Origin: Actinomadura xylanilytica
GTDB lineage: Bacteria > Actinomycetota > Actinomycetes > Streptosporangiales > Streptosporangiaceae
Length of the DNA stretch: 64,000 bases
Direction of reading: 5' to 3'
Assembly (NCBI RefSeq): GCF_030283145.1
Contig: NZ_JASNWE010000003.1
Location: 310,001-374,000 of the forward strand
Below the pieces are notes generated by a model, which searched no databases, was not told the origin of the DNA, and saw only the letters and a list, made by a program, of their open reading frames with translations. The translations under genes and the position numbers were made by a program. Numbering within the stretch: position 1 is the first letter of the stretch; each line of letters starts with the position of its first letter. Positions 52,606-60,837 of this stretch are shown here, piece by piece.

Positions 52606-53831
52606 CCGTGGACGCCGCCGAGCACGGCGCCGGTGACCTCGCCGGGCGGGAGCCGCCGACGCTCGACCGGACCAAGCTGCTCGCCGCCCGCTACCGGGCC
52701 GCGGAGGACCGGCCCTACCTCGCGTCCGCCCTGTACTCGCTGTCGGTCGTGCCGAGCGCCCTCGTCCCGACGATGGGCGTCGACCGGCACTGGCGCTGCT
52801 ATGTATCGCCCGCGTTCGTGGCGGCGACGCCCGTCCCGGAGCTGGCCGGGGTCTGGATCCACGAGGTGTCGCACCTGCTCCGCGACCACCACGGGCGGGC
52901 CGACCGGCTGCCCGCCGCCGACCAGCGCGACCACGCCCGGGTCAACATCGCCCAGGACTGCGAGATCAACGACGACCTGCTCGCCGACGGGCTCCTCCTC
53001 CCGGCGGGACGGGTCGAGCCCGGCGACTTCGGCCTCCCGGTCGGCCTGCTGTTCGAGGGCTACCTCGCCGGCATCCCGCCCCAGCCCCGCCGCGTCGACT
53101 GCGGCTCGGGCGCGCACGGGCGGGCGGCCCCCTGGGAGCTCTCGGGGCCGGACGGGGCGCCGAGCGTCACCCCGGTCGAGGCCGGGGCGCTGCGCCGGTC
53201 CACCGCCGAGGCCATCCGCTCCCACGCCCGCTCCCGCGGCAACCTCCCGGCGGGGTGGAAGCGCTGGGCCGACCAGATCCTGGAGCCGGTCGTCGACTGG
53301 CGGCGGGTGCTCGCGGGCGCCGTGCGCGAGGCGGTCGCATGGGCGGGCGGCGCGGTCGACTACACCTACCGGCGCCCGTCCCGCCGCACCCCGGCGCTGC
53401 GCGGGGTGGTGCTGCCGAGCCTGCGCCGCCCGCTGCCGCGGGTCGCGATCGTGATCGACACCTCCGGCTCGATGGGCGAGGACGAGCTCGCGGCGGCGCT
53501 GGCCGAGGTCACCGGGGTGCTGCGCGAGGTCGGCGTGCGCGGCGAGCGGGTCAGCGTGCTGGCGTGCGACGCCGACGTGCACGTGGTGTCGCGGGTGACC
53601 TCCGCCGAGCAGGTCGAGCTGGGCGGGGGCGGCGGCACCGACATGCGGGTCGGCATCGCCGCGGCCCTCGCCCAGCGGGACCGGCCGAACGTGGTCATCG
53701 TCCTCACCGACGGCTACACTCCGTGGCCCGGCGAGACGCCCTCGTGCCGCCTCATCGCGGCGCTCATCGGCGCGGGCGCGCCCGCCCCGCCGGACTGGGT
53801 GGAGACCGTACGGCTGGAGGAGCCTTCATGA
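52602..53831 (+). CDS. vWA-like protein with HExxH metallopeptidase-like domain
   Basis: A 409-residue protein. The N-terminal half (1-190) has the zincin motif 'IHEVSHLLRDH' near residue 88, with the sequence 'NIAQDCEINDDLL' nearby. The C-terminal half (about 250-405) is a vWA-like fold with a MIDAS 'VIDTSGSMGEDE' near 285, 'GGGGGTDMRVGI' and 'VIVLTDGYTPWP'. This matches the DUF2201 (VWA-like, putative metallopeptidase) architecture. Paired with the MoxR-type ATPase upstream. Coupled to MBL downstream by ATGA. Confidence 0.86.
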   Translation: MTVDAAEHGAGDLAGREPPTLDRTKLLAARYRAAEDRPYLASALYSLSVVPSALVPTMGVDRHWRCYVSPAFVAATPVPELAGVWIHEVSHLLRDHHGRADRLPAADQRDHARVNIAQDCEINDDLLADGLLLPAGRVEPGDFGLPVGLLFEGYLAGIPPQPRRVDCGSGAHGRAAPWELSGPDGAPSVTPVEAGALRRSTAEAIRSHARSRGNLPAGWKRWADQILEPVVDWRRVLAGAVREAVAWAGGAVDYTYRRPSRRTPALRGVVLPSLRRPLPRVAIVIDTSGSMGEDELAAALAEVTGVLREVGVRGERVSVLACDADVHVVSRVTSAEQVELGGGGGTDMRVGIAAALAQRDRPNVVIVLTDGYTPWPGETPSCRLIAALIGAGAPAPPDWVETVRLEEPS

Positions 53832-54769
53832 GCGACACCGCGCACGACGTCACCGCCCCGGGCGCGCCGCGGCTCCAGGAGGTGTCGGACGGCGTCTTCG
53901 CCTACCTCCAGCCGGACGGCACCTGGTGGATCAACAACACCGGCTTCCTGGTCGGCGGGCGCGGCGTGACCAGCGTGGACGCCTGCTCGACCGAGCGGCG
54001 CACCCGCGCCTACCTGGAGACGATCCGGTCGGTCACGCCGCGGCCGGTGCGGACGCTGGTCAACACCCACCACCACGGCGACCACACCTTCGGCAACTAC
54101 CTGTTCGAGGGCGCCACCATCGTCGGCCACGAGGCCACCCGCGAGTGCGCGCTCGGCTGGGGCAGGCCGTTCGACGCTCCGTTCTGGACCGAGGTCGACT
54201 GGGGCGACGTCGAGCTCGAACCGCCGTTCCTGACCTACACCGAGGGCGTCACGCTGTGGGTCGACGACCTGCGGTGCGAGGTCCGGGCCGCGGGCATCCC
54301 GGCGCACACCACCAACGACTCGTTCGTGTGGATCCCCGAACGGCGGGTGCTGTTCTGCGGCGACCTGCTGTTCAACGGCGGCACGCCGTTCCTGATGCAG
54401 GGGTCGGTCGCCGGGGCGATCACCGTGCTGGAGGAGGTCGTCGCGCCGCTCGGCGCCGAGACCATCGTCCCGGGGCACGGCCCGGTCGCCGGCCCCGAGC
54501 TGATCGGCCAGGTCCTGGGGTATCTGCGGTTCGTCCAGGACACGGCCGCGGCGGCGCGGGCGGCGGGGCTGACCCCGCTGGAGGCGGCGCGCGAGACCGA
54601 CCTCGGCGAGTACGCCGGGCTGACCGACCCCGAACGGCTCGTCGGCAACCTGTACCGGGCCCTCGCCGAGCTGGACGGCGCGGAGCCCGGTGCCCGGATC
54701 GACCCGGTCCCCGCGCTGACCGACATGGTGGCCTTCAACGGCGGACGCCCGCTGACCTGCCGCGCGTAG
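53828..54769 (+). CDS. MBL-fold metallo-hydrolase (operon end)
   Basis: A 313-residue protein with 'NTHHHGDHTFGN' near residue 80, 'CGDLLFNGG' and 'VPGHGPVAG'. The zinc ligands of the MBL fold are complete. ATG 53828 overlaps the vWA gene stop. It is the sixth and last gene of the operon; the possible substrates include nucleotides, RNA and thioesters. It is about 20% different in length and motif from the MBL enzyme at 30279, so not a recent copy. Confidence 0.86.
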   Translation: MSDTAHDVTAPGAPRLQEVSDGVFAYLQPDGTWWINNTGFLVGGRGVTSVDACSTERRTRAYLETIRSVTPRPVRTLVNTHHHGDHTFGNYLFEGATIVGHEATRECALGWGRPFDAPFWTEVDWGDVELEPPFLTYTEGVTLWVDDLRCEVRAAGIPAHTTNDSFVWIPERRVLFCGDLLFNGGTPFLMQGSVAGAITVLEEVVAPLGAETIVPGHGPVAGPELIGQVLGYLRFVQDTAAAARAAGLTPLEAARETDLGEYAGLTDPERLVGNLYRALAELDGAEPGARIDPVPALTDMVAFNGGRPLTCRA

Positions 54770-54785
54770 CCCCGGCCAGGTACCA

Positions 54786-54799
54786 CTACTCACTGGTAA
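54786..54799. promoter_or_regulatory. TetR-type operator upstream of the lipid module
   Basis: CTACTCACTGGTAA (TTACCAGTGAGTAG in reverse) is a near-palindrome of the TTAC...GTAA kind bound by lipid-metabolism TetR regulators in actinobacteria. It is 53 bases before the first start and flanked by TACCA/TGGTA and CTACTC/GAGTAG arms. Confidence 0.45.
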
Positions 54800-54852
54800 C
54801 CGAGTAGCCGAGCGGATGTCCCGGCCCCCGGCCGCGCGCGACGCTGGTCGGT

Positions 54853-55425
54853 ATGGACGGATTGTACGCATTCAAGCCCTGGTACGCCGCCCGGCTGGGC
54901 GGGATCCGGGCCGCGCTCGTCCGGCGCCGGGTCTCCCCTGACGCGGTCACCGCCGCCGGAGTCGCCGCGGGCGCCGCCGCGGGCTGCGCGCTCGCCTTCA
55001 CCGCGCCCGGCCCGCTCGCCGGACTGCTGGTCACCGCGCTGCTGGCGGCGCGGCTCGGCTGCGCCAACCTCGACGGCGCGCTCGCCCGCGAGACCGGGCG
55101 CGGCACGCCGTGGGGCTCGGTGGTCAACGAGCTGGGCGACCGGGCCGCGGAGCTGGCCGTCCTCGCGGGCTGCCTCGCGCTCGCCCCGGCCTGGCTGGTG
55201 GCCACGGCGGCGCTCGCCGCGACGCTGCCGTCCTGGGCCTCGCTCGCGGGCGCGGCGGCCGGGGGCCCGCGCCCGCAGGGCGGACCGGTCGGCAAGACCG
55301 AACGGTGCCTGCTGCTCGCGCTGATCGCCTTCACCGGCTGGGCCGTCCCCCTCCTCGCGGTGCTCGCCGCCGGGTCGCTGCTGACCGCACTGCTCCGGCT
55401 CGCCCGGCTCCGGAGGTCGTTGTGA
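54853..55425 (+). CDS. CDP-alcohol phosphatidyltransferase-family protein
   Basis: A 190-residue membrane protein with several hydrophobic helices. The CDP-OH-P signature is recognisable ('NLDGALARETGRGTPWGSVVNELGDR'-region near residues 75-100), with DG..AR and G intact and the final D present. But two of the four metal-binding Asp differ: the first is Ala and the third is Asn. Start ATG 54853 with a weak ribosome-binding site. First of a four-gene module with CdsA-, PlsC- and methyltransferase-like proteins, as in E. coli ynbA-C. An altered metal site may mean a new head-group specificity or loss of activity. Confidence 0.78.
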   Translation: MDGLYAFKPWYAARLGGIRAALVRRRVSPDAVTAAGVAAGAAAGCALAFTAPGPLAGLLVTALLAARLGCANLDGALARETGRGTPWGSVVNELGDRAAELAVLAGCLALAPAWLVATAALAATLPSWASLAGAAAGGPRPQGGPVGKTERCLLLALIAFTGWAVPLLAVLAAGSLLTALLRLARLRRSL

Positions 55426-56231
55426 TCCCGTCCTTCTCCGCCCTGCCGGTCCCCTACCTGGCCGGGGCGTTCGCCGTCACCGGCGTCGCGGTCTGGCGGT
55501 CGGGCGACCGCGAGCTGGTGCGGCGCTGGCTGAGCTGGCTGGCGATCGTCCCGATCGTGGGCGGCGCGTTCCTGCTCGGCGCGCCCGGCGCAGCCGCGCT
55601 CGCCTCGGGGGTCGCGCTCGTCGCCGCCGCCGAGTACGCCCGGCTGGCCCGGCTGCGCCGGGCCGACCTGGCGGTGATGGCCGCCGCACTGGTCGCCTTC
55701 CCCCTGACCGCGTGGCTGGCGCCGGGGCACATGCTGCGGCTGCTGATGGCCGCGCTCCTCGCCGTCGCGCTGGTGCCGGTGCTGGCCGGGGACGCGGGCG
55801 GCGGCGCGGACCGGGCCCGGGGCGCGGTGTTCGGGGTGGTGTGGCTGGCGCCGCTGAGCGGGCTGGTCCTGCTCGGCGAGCTGGCCCTCCCGCTCTGCGC
55901 GGCGATCGCCGTCGCCGACGTCGCGGCCTGGTGCGGCGGCAAGCTGCTGCGCGGCCCGGCGCTGTCGCCGCTCAGCCCGGCCAAGCGCTGGGGCGGGATC
56001 GCCGGCGGCGCGCTGGGCGGCGTGGCGGTGCTCGCGCTGTTCGGCGCCGCCACCCCCGCCACCGTGCTCGCCGTCGCCGCCGGGGCGCCGCTCGGCGACC
56101 TGCTGGAGTCGATGCTCAAGCGCGGCGCCGGGGTCAAGGACGCCGGCAACTGGCTGCCCGGGTTCGGCGGGCTGCTCGACCGGATCGACTCGCTGCTGGT
56201 GGCGCTGGCCGTCGCGCTGGTGCTGTCATGA
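55422..56231 (+). CDS. Phosphatidate cytidylyltransferase-like (CdsA/YnbB) protein
   Basis: A 269-residue protein with about seven or eight hydrophobic segments. The C-terminal signature 'SMLKRGAGVKDAGNWLPGFGGLLDRIDSL' region (about 230-258) is the CdsA family pattern, with PGFGG for PGHGG and a conserved DRIDS end. GTG 55422 has GGAGGTCG upstream and overlaps the previous stop; the end overlaps the acyltransferase start. It would make a CDP-lipid for the upstream enzyme. Confidence 0.86.
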   Translation: MIPSFSALPVPYLAGAFAVTGVAVWRSGDRELVRRWLSWLAIVPIVGGAFLLGAPGAAALASGVALVAAAEYARLARLRRADLAVMAAALVAFPLTAWLAPGHMLRLLMAALLAVALVPVLAGDAGGGADRARGAVFGVVWLAPLSGLVLLGELALPLCAAIAVADVAAWCGGKLLRGPALSPLSPAKRWGGIAGGALGGVAVLALFGAATPATVLAVAAGAPLGDLLESMLKRGAGVKDAGNWLPGFGGLLDRIDSLLVALAVALVLS

Positions 56232-56962
56232 TCGCCGCGCTGCTCCGCCGGGCCGGCTGGCGCGCCGGGTTCCGGTTCTCCGGGGGCATCGAGGTCGAGG
56301 GGTCCCCGCCGGCCGGTCCCTGCGTGATCGTGGCCAACCACTCCTCGCACGCCGACACCGCCGCCCTCCTCGCCGCGCTGCCCGCGCGGCGCCGCCCGGT
56401 CGTCGCGGCGGCGGCCGACTACTGGTTCGCCGGGCGCCTCCGGGCCCTGGTGTGCCGGACGGTCGTCGCCGGGTTCCCCGTCCGGCGCGAGCGGGGCGGG
56501 TTCGGCGACCTCGCCGGGGCCGCCGCGCTGCTGGCCCGGGGCCGCGCCGTGGTCGTGTTCCCCGAGGGGACGCGGTCGCGGGACGGCGAGGTCGGCCCGT
56601 TCCGTTCGGGCGCGGCGCGCCTGGCCGATCTCGCCGGGGTGCCGCTCGTGCCCGTCGGTCTCGTCGGCACCCGCGAGCTGCTCGGCGTGCACGGGCGGCT
56701 GCACCGCACCCGGGTGCGGGTCCGCTTCGGCGAGCCCGTGCACGACCTTCAGACCGCCCGCCGGATCGTCCGCGGGCTCTCCCGAGAGGAAGTCACATGC
56801 TCGACGACGCCCGATGGGCCGCCGCCCGGCTGCTGCTCCGCACCGCCGGCCGCACCTCCCGCGGCATCCGGATCGGCTACCGGCACGGATTCGACAGCGG
56901 CACCATGCTCGACTACGTCTACGAGAACCGCTCCCACGGCGTCCTCGGCGCCGGCCGGCTGA
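56228..56962 (+). CDS. 1-acylglycerol-3-phosphate acyltransferase-like (PlsC) protein
   Basis: LPLAT-family acyltransferase of 244 residues. 'NHSSHADTAAL' (NHxxxxD catalytic block) near residue 37, 'FPVRRERGGFG', 'VFPEGTRSRDG' near 115 and 'GVPLVPVGLVG' near 140. The enzyme core ends near residue 190. A 53-residue Ser/Thr/Pro/Ala tail follows because the frame has no stop through the first 166 bases of the next gene. The start overlaps the CdsA-like stop by 4 bases. In the module it would acylate a lysophospholipid intermediate. Confidence 0.84.
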   Translation: MIAALLRRAGWRAGFRFSGGIEVEGSPPAGPCVIVANHSSHADTAALLAALPARRRPVVAAAADYWFAGRLRALVCRTVVAGFPVRRERGGFGDLAGAAALLARGRAVVVFPEGTRSRDGEVGPFRSGAARLADLAGVPLVPVGLVGTRELLGVHGRLHRTRVRVRFGEPVHDLQTARRIVRGLSREEVTCSTTPDGPPPGCCSAPPAAPPAASGSATGTDSTAAPCSTTSTRTAPTASSAPAG

Positions 56963-57582
56963 TCGACCGCGTCTACCTCAACGCCGTCGGCTGGCGGGCG
57001 ATCCGCGCCCGCGCCGTGCTCCTCAAGCGGACGCTGCGCGAGGAGGCGGCGCGCCGCGGGCACCCGCTGAAGATCCTGGACGTGGCGGCCGGGCCCGGCC
57101 GCTACCTCCAGGAGTTCCTGGCCGAGGACACCTCGCGCCACGCGCACCGGGTGCTCTGCCGCGACCTGGCCCCGGCCGGCCTGCGGCGCGGCGCGGCGAC
57201 GGCGGCCGAGCGCCGGCTGCTGAACATCGCCTACGAACGGGGCGACGCGTTCGCGCCCGAGCCGCCCGCGTTCGGGCCGCCGGACGTCATCGTGGTGTCC
57301 GGCCTGTACGAGCTGCTCCTGGACGACGAGGTCATCCGCGCGTCCATGGCCTCGCTCCGCGAGCTGCTCGCCCCGGCCGGCACGCTGGTCTTCACCACGC
57401 AGACCCGCCACCCGCAACTGGACTTCATCGCCAACGTCCTGCCCAACCGCTACGGCGAGCGCTGGGTGATGAAGTGCCGGCCTGCCGGGGAGACCGAGGT
57501 GTGGGCCAAGGAGGCCGGCTTCACCGACGTCGCCTCCCGCGTCGAGGACGTCGGCCTGTTCGCCGTCACCACCGCCCGCTGA
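56797..57582 (+). CDS. Class I SAM-dependent methyltransferase (YnbC C-terminal-like, Methyltransf_20)
   Basis: A 261-residue soluble methyltransferase. 'ILDVAAGPGRYLQEFL' binds SAM near residue 95, 'LCRDLAPAGLRRG' is the acidic loop, and 'VIVVSGLYELLLDDE' and 'GTLVFTTQTRHPQLDFI' complete the fold. ATG 56797 has GAGAGGAAG upstream. In E. coli ynbC this domain is fused to a hydrolase and lies beside ynbA and ynbB; here it stands alone. It ends the module and converges on the SWIM gene. Confidence 0.82.
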   Translation: MLDDARWAAARLLLRTAGRTSRGIRIGYRHGFDSGTMLDYVYENRSHGVLGAGRLIDRVYLNAVGWRAIRARAVLLKRTLREEAARRGHPLKILDVAAGPGRYLQEFLAEDTSRHAHRVLCRDLAPAGLRRGAATAAERRLLNIAYERGDAFAPEPPAFGPPDVIVVSGLYELLLDDEVIRASMASLRELLAPAGTLVFTTQTRHPQLDFIANVLPNRYGERWVMKCRPAGETEVWAKEAGFTDVASRVEDVGLFAVTTAR

Positions 57583-57616
57583 CCGCGCCCGCTCACCGCG
57601 CCCGTCTCCCCGGCGG

Positions 57617-59689
57617 TCAGCGCAGCTCGGCGGTGGTGACCAGGCGGATCTGGGCGTCCACCCAGCTCTCGGCGGCCCGGCGCGGGTCGTCGCCGTCGAG
57701 CGTGGCGGCGAGCCGCTCGAGGACGCCGGCGGCGGCGCGCAGGCCGACCCGTTCGAGGGTCCCGCGAGCCTGGCCGAGCCGCGCCCGGACCCCGGCCGGG
57801 ACGTGGGTCAGGCCCCGGTGGGCCAGGTCGGCGCACACGCCGAGCGCGGCCTCCAGCGCCTCCTCCAGGGGATCGGCCGCGCGCGCGCCGAGCCCGTCGA
57901 GCGCGGCGGTGCCGGCGCCCGGCGCCAGGTCGAGCGCGACGACGCCGTCCGGGGTCAGCACCGCGACCGGGTCGATCACCAGTCCGCCGCGGGCCCGGCT
58001 CACCACGCCGCTGAGGTGCGAGGGCCCGCCCTTCAGCGCCTCGGCGAGGACGTCCAGGGCCGCCGGGGCGTGCGCGCTGTAGGTGGCGGACACGACGGCC
58101 GCGGTGCCCGCCGCGTCGGCGACCACCGCCTCCAGCCGCTGGTCGCCCGGGTGGTACCCGAGCGACCGCACCTCGGCGATCTCGACGACCTTGACCAGCT
58201 CGGCCTCCACCCGGGGCCGGACGAGGCGGGGCGGGAGCGCGTCCATCGTGTCCTGGAAGGCGCGCAGGTCACGGATCAGCAGGGACGGGGGCAGGCCCGT
58301 CCAGGCGCCGCCGAGCGGCGTGACCGTGGTCTTGGCGACCCGTCCGGGGGCGAGCCGCACCACCCGGCTGGCGCTGCGGCTCGCGGTCTCGGAGACGACG
58401 TTGGCCGTCGCGATCGCGCGCAGCGGGCCGGCGCCGGAGACCCGCCGCCCGGCCACGTCGCCGCCGGTCAGGGTGGTGCCCTCGGGCACGTCCCAGCGCC
58501 GCCTGAGCACCAGGACGACGCCGGTGCCGGCATGCGCGAGGAACACGTCGGCGGTGCGCTCGGCGTCGGTGCCGCCGATCCGGCAGCCGAGCGCGGCCAG
58601 CCTGACCCGGCGCAGCGGCGTCTCGGCCGACTCGTTCGTCCCGAGGACCTCCGATCGCGGGCTGCCGCCGTCGTGCCCGCCCGCGCGGTGCCGGGCGTGC
58701 AGCTCGGCGAGCAGCGACGCGAAGCGGGCGGGCTCGTAGTCGGCGCGGCGCTCGTGGTAGGCGGCGAGCTGCTCGGCGACGTCCACCATGGCCGCCGCGG
58801 GCCAGTGCAGGTCGCCGGCGGTGAGCTCGCGCGCGGAGCGGCGCAGCGCGGTGCCGAGCACCGGGCCCGCGTGCATCGCGCCCTCCATCAGCACCTGGTC
58901 GGCCAGCTCCAGCGCGGACTCCATCCCGGTGCCGGACGCCGCGGCGCCGCCGCCGACGTCGATGGCGGCGCCGGTGCCGCCCCGGGTGGACGGCCCGCGC
59001 TCGTCCGCCGCGCGGAACGCCCAGACCGCCAGCACGACCATCTCGCCGCGGACGGCGGCCGTGGCGTCGGTGTGGACGTAGCCGAGCTCGCCCGGCACGA
59101 GGAAGCGCACCGTGCAGGTCGGCAGCTCGACCTGGGCGACCGGGTCGTCGGCGGTGGACCTGCGGACGCGCGCGGCGTACCCGGCACGGAAGGCGCGCCG
59201 CGCGGCGGTGAGCGCCCGTTCGCCGAACACCTTCGCGAGCGCGTCGTCGCCGAACCCCCCGGGCGACCAGTCCTTCGAGGGCGGGCCTGGCCGCGCCTCC
59301 CCCTTCGTCGCGGACGGCTCGCCGGGCGCGGTGGTCCCCGCACCGGCGGCGCCGTCGGCAGTAGCGGCCGTGTCGGCGGCGTCGGTATCGGTGACGGCCG
59401 AGTCGGCGGCCTCGGCGGCCTCGCGCTGGTAGGCGAGGATGAGGCAGATCCGGTGCCGGCAGATGCCGGGCGCCGCGCAGGTGCAGGGCGCAGCCTCCAG
59501 GCCGGCGCCCGCCGGGAGCGCCGTCCGCGCGCCGTCGGGGAACACGCCCTCGACGGTGCCCTCGCCGGTCACGGCGACCTGCGGGCCGTTGCCCGCGTCC
59601 AAGTCCTTGGCGGCGCGCTTGACCAGGCCGCGGTTGGCGAGCGCGGCGAGGGCGTCGGGCGTCAGCGCGAGCAGGTCGGTGCGGATCAT
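57617..59689 (-). CDS. SWIM zinc-finger protein
   Basis: A 690-residue protein. The N-terminal SWIM motif 'CTCAAPGICRHRICLILAYQ' (CxC...CxH) is near residues 69-80. An acidic and Gly/Ala-rich linker (about 95-150) separates it from a long mixed domain rich in Ala and Arg that I do not recognise. It is the last gene of the minus-strand MoxR-vWA module; its ATG 59689 overlaps the vWA stop. SWIM fingers usually bind nucleic acids or proteins, so this may be the module's sensor or effector. Confidence 0.82.
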   Translation of the reverse strand: MIRTDLLALTPDALAALANRGLVKRAAKDLDAGNGPQVAVTGEGTVEGVFPDGARTALPAGAGLEAAPCTCAAPGICRHRICLILAYQREAAEAADSAVTDTDAADTAATADGAAGAGTTAPGEPSATKGEARPGPPSKDWSPGGFGDDALAKVFGERALTAARRAFRAGYAARVRRSTADDPVAQVELPTCTVRFLVPGELGYVHTDATAAVRGEMVVLAVWAFRAADERGPSTRGGTGAAIDVGGGAAASGTGMESALELADQVLMEGAMHAGPVLGTALRRSARELTAGDLHWPAAAMVDVAEQLAAYHERRADYEPARFASLLAELHARHRAGGHDGGSPRSEVLGTNESAETPLRRVRLAALGCRIGGTDAERTADVFLAHAGTGVVLVLRRRWDVPEGTTLTGGDVAGRRVSGAGPLRAIATANVVSETASRSASRVVRLAPGRVAKTTVTPLGGAWTGLPPSLLIRDLRAFQDTMDALPPRLVRPRVEAELVKVVEIAEVRSLGYHPGDQRLEAVVADAAGTAAVVSATYSAHAPAALDVLAEALKGGPSHLSGVVSRARGGLVIDPVAVLTPDGVVALDLAPGAGTAALDGLGARAADPLEEALEAALGVCADLAHRGLTHVPAGVRARLGQARGTLERVGLRAAAGVLERLAATLDGDDPRRAAESWVDAQIRLVTTAELR

Positions 59690-60837
59690 GCGCCGATCCT
59701 CTCGGCGACGAACGCGGCCAGCTCGCCCGGGGTCATCGCGCCGACGTGCGCGCCGACGTCGGCGAGCCGCTGCGCCATCCCCCGGTCGTAGTCGGGATTG
59801 GCGTCCTCGTCGAGCGCGGCCAGCCCGAGCACCTGGGTGCCCTGCTGCACCAGCCGCCGGGTGGCCTGGACCAGCCGGTGGGAGTCGCCGCCCTCGTAGA
59901 AGTCGGTGATGACCGCGACGATCGCGCGGCGCGGGCTCTCGACCAGTGTCGCGCCGTACTCGACCGCGCCGGCGATGTCGGTGCCGCCGCCGAGCTGCAC
60001 CTTCATCAGCAGCTCGACCGGATCGGTGACGTCGGCGGTCAGGTCGACCACCGCGGTGTCGAAGGCGACCAGGTGGGTCTTGAGCCCCGGCAGCCCCCAC
60101 AGGCACGCGGCGGTCACCGCCGCGTGGATCACCGATCCGGCCATCGAGCCGGACTGGTCGACCAGCAGCACGACCTGCCACTGCTCCAGGTGCCGGCGGG
60201 TGCGGGACACGAACCTCGGGTGCTCGATGTAGACGCGCCGCTCGTCCGGCCGGTAGTGCGCCAGGTTGGCGCGGATCGTGCGGTGGAAGTCGAAGTTGCG
60301 GGACTGCTTGATCCGGCTGGGCCGGCGCGAGCGGGTGCCGTGGAAGGTCTGCCGGACCTCGGTGGCGAGCTTGTCCATCAGGTCCCGCACCACCGCCTCG
60401 ACGATCCGCCGGGCGAGGGCGAGCACCTCGGGGTTCATCAGGTGCTTGGTGCGCAGCACCGCGCGCAGCAGCGTCGCATTGGGCTCGATGCGCTCCAGGA
60501 CGGCGGGGTCGGTGACCACCTCGTGGATCTCGTAGCGCTCGACCGCGTCGCGCTCCAGCCGCTCGATGGTCTCCTTGGGGAACAGCCGGTGCACCTCGTC
60601 GAGCCAGTCGACGGTGGTGAGCGCGGACGGCCCGTCGCCGCCCTCCCGGCCACCGGGCTCGCCACCGCCACCGCCACCGCCGCGACGCACGCCGCGGCGG
60701 TCGAGATCGGGGTCGCGGCCGTACAGCCAGTCGAGCGCCGCGTCGCGCCCGGCCGCCTCGTCGCTGAGCGCCCCGGTGGAGGGTTCGGCGGGCGACCCGA
60801 GGACGAGCCGCCAGCGTTCGAGGTCGGGCGTCGTCAC
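59686..60837 (-). CDS. vWA-domain protein (second module)
   Basis: A 383-residue protein, with an N-terminal unknown region containing a poly-Gly stretch near residue 60 and a C-terminal vWA domain (about 190-375): MIDAS 'LLVDQSGSMAGSV' near 208, 'QLGGGTDIAGAV' and 'VAVITDFYEGGD'. 'RIKQSRNFDFHRTIRANLAHY' just before it is basic. The start is GTG 60837, with GGAAGGAGCCGGC upstream, and the start overlaps the DUF5682 stop. No HExxH here, so it is a different vWA type from the one at 52602. Confidence 0.86.
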   Translation of the reverse strand: MTTPDLERWRLVLGSPAEPSTGALSDEAAGRDAALDWLYGRDPDLDRRGVRRGGGGGGGEPGGREGGDGPSALTTVDWLDEVHRLFPKETIERLERDAVERYEIHEVVTDPAVLERIEPNATLLRAVLRTKHLMNPEVLALARRIVEAVVRDLMDKLATEVRQTFHGTRSRRPSRIKQSRNFDFHRTIRANLAHYRPDERRVYIEHPRFVSRTRRHLEQWQVVLLVDQSGSMAGSVIHAAVTAACLWGLPGLKTHLVAFDTAVVDLTADVTDPVELLMKVQLGGGTDIAGAVEYGATLVESPRRAIVAVITDFYEGGDSHRLVQATRRLVQQGTQVLGLAALDEDANPDYDRGMAQRLADVGAHVGAMTPGELAAFVAERIGA

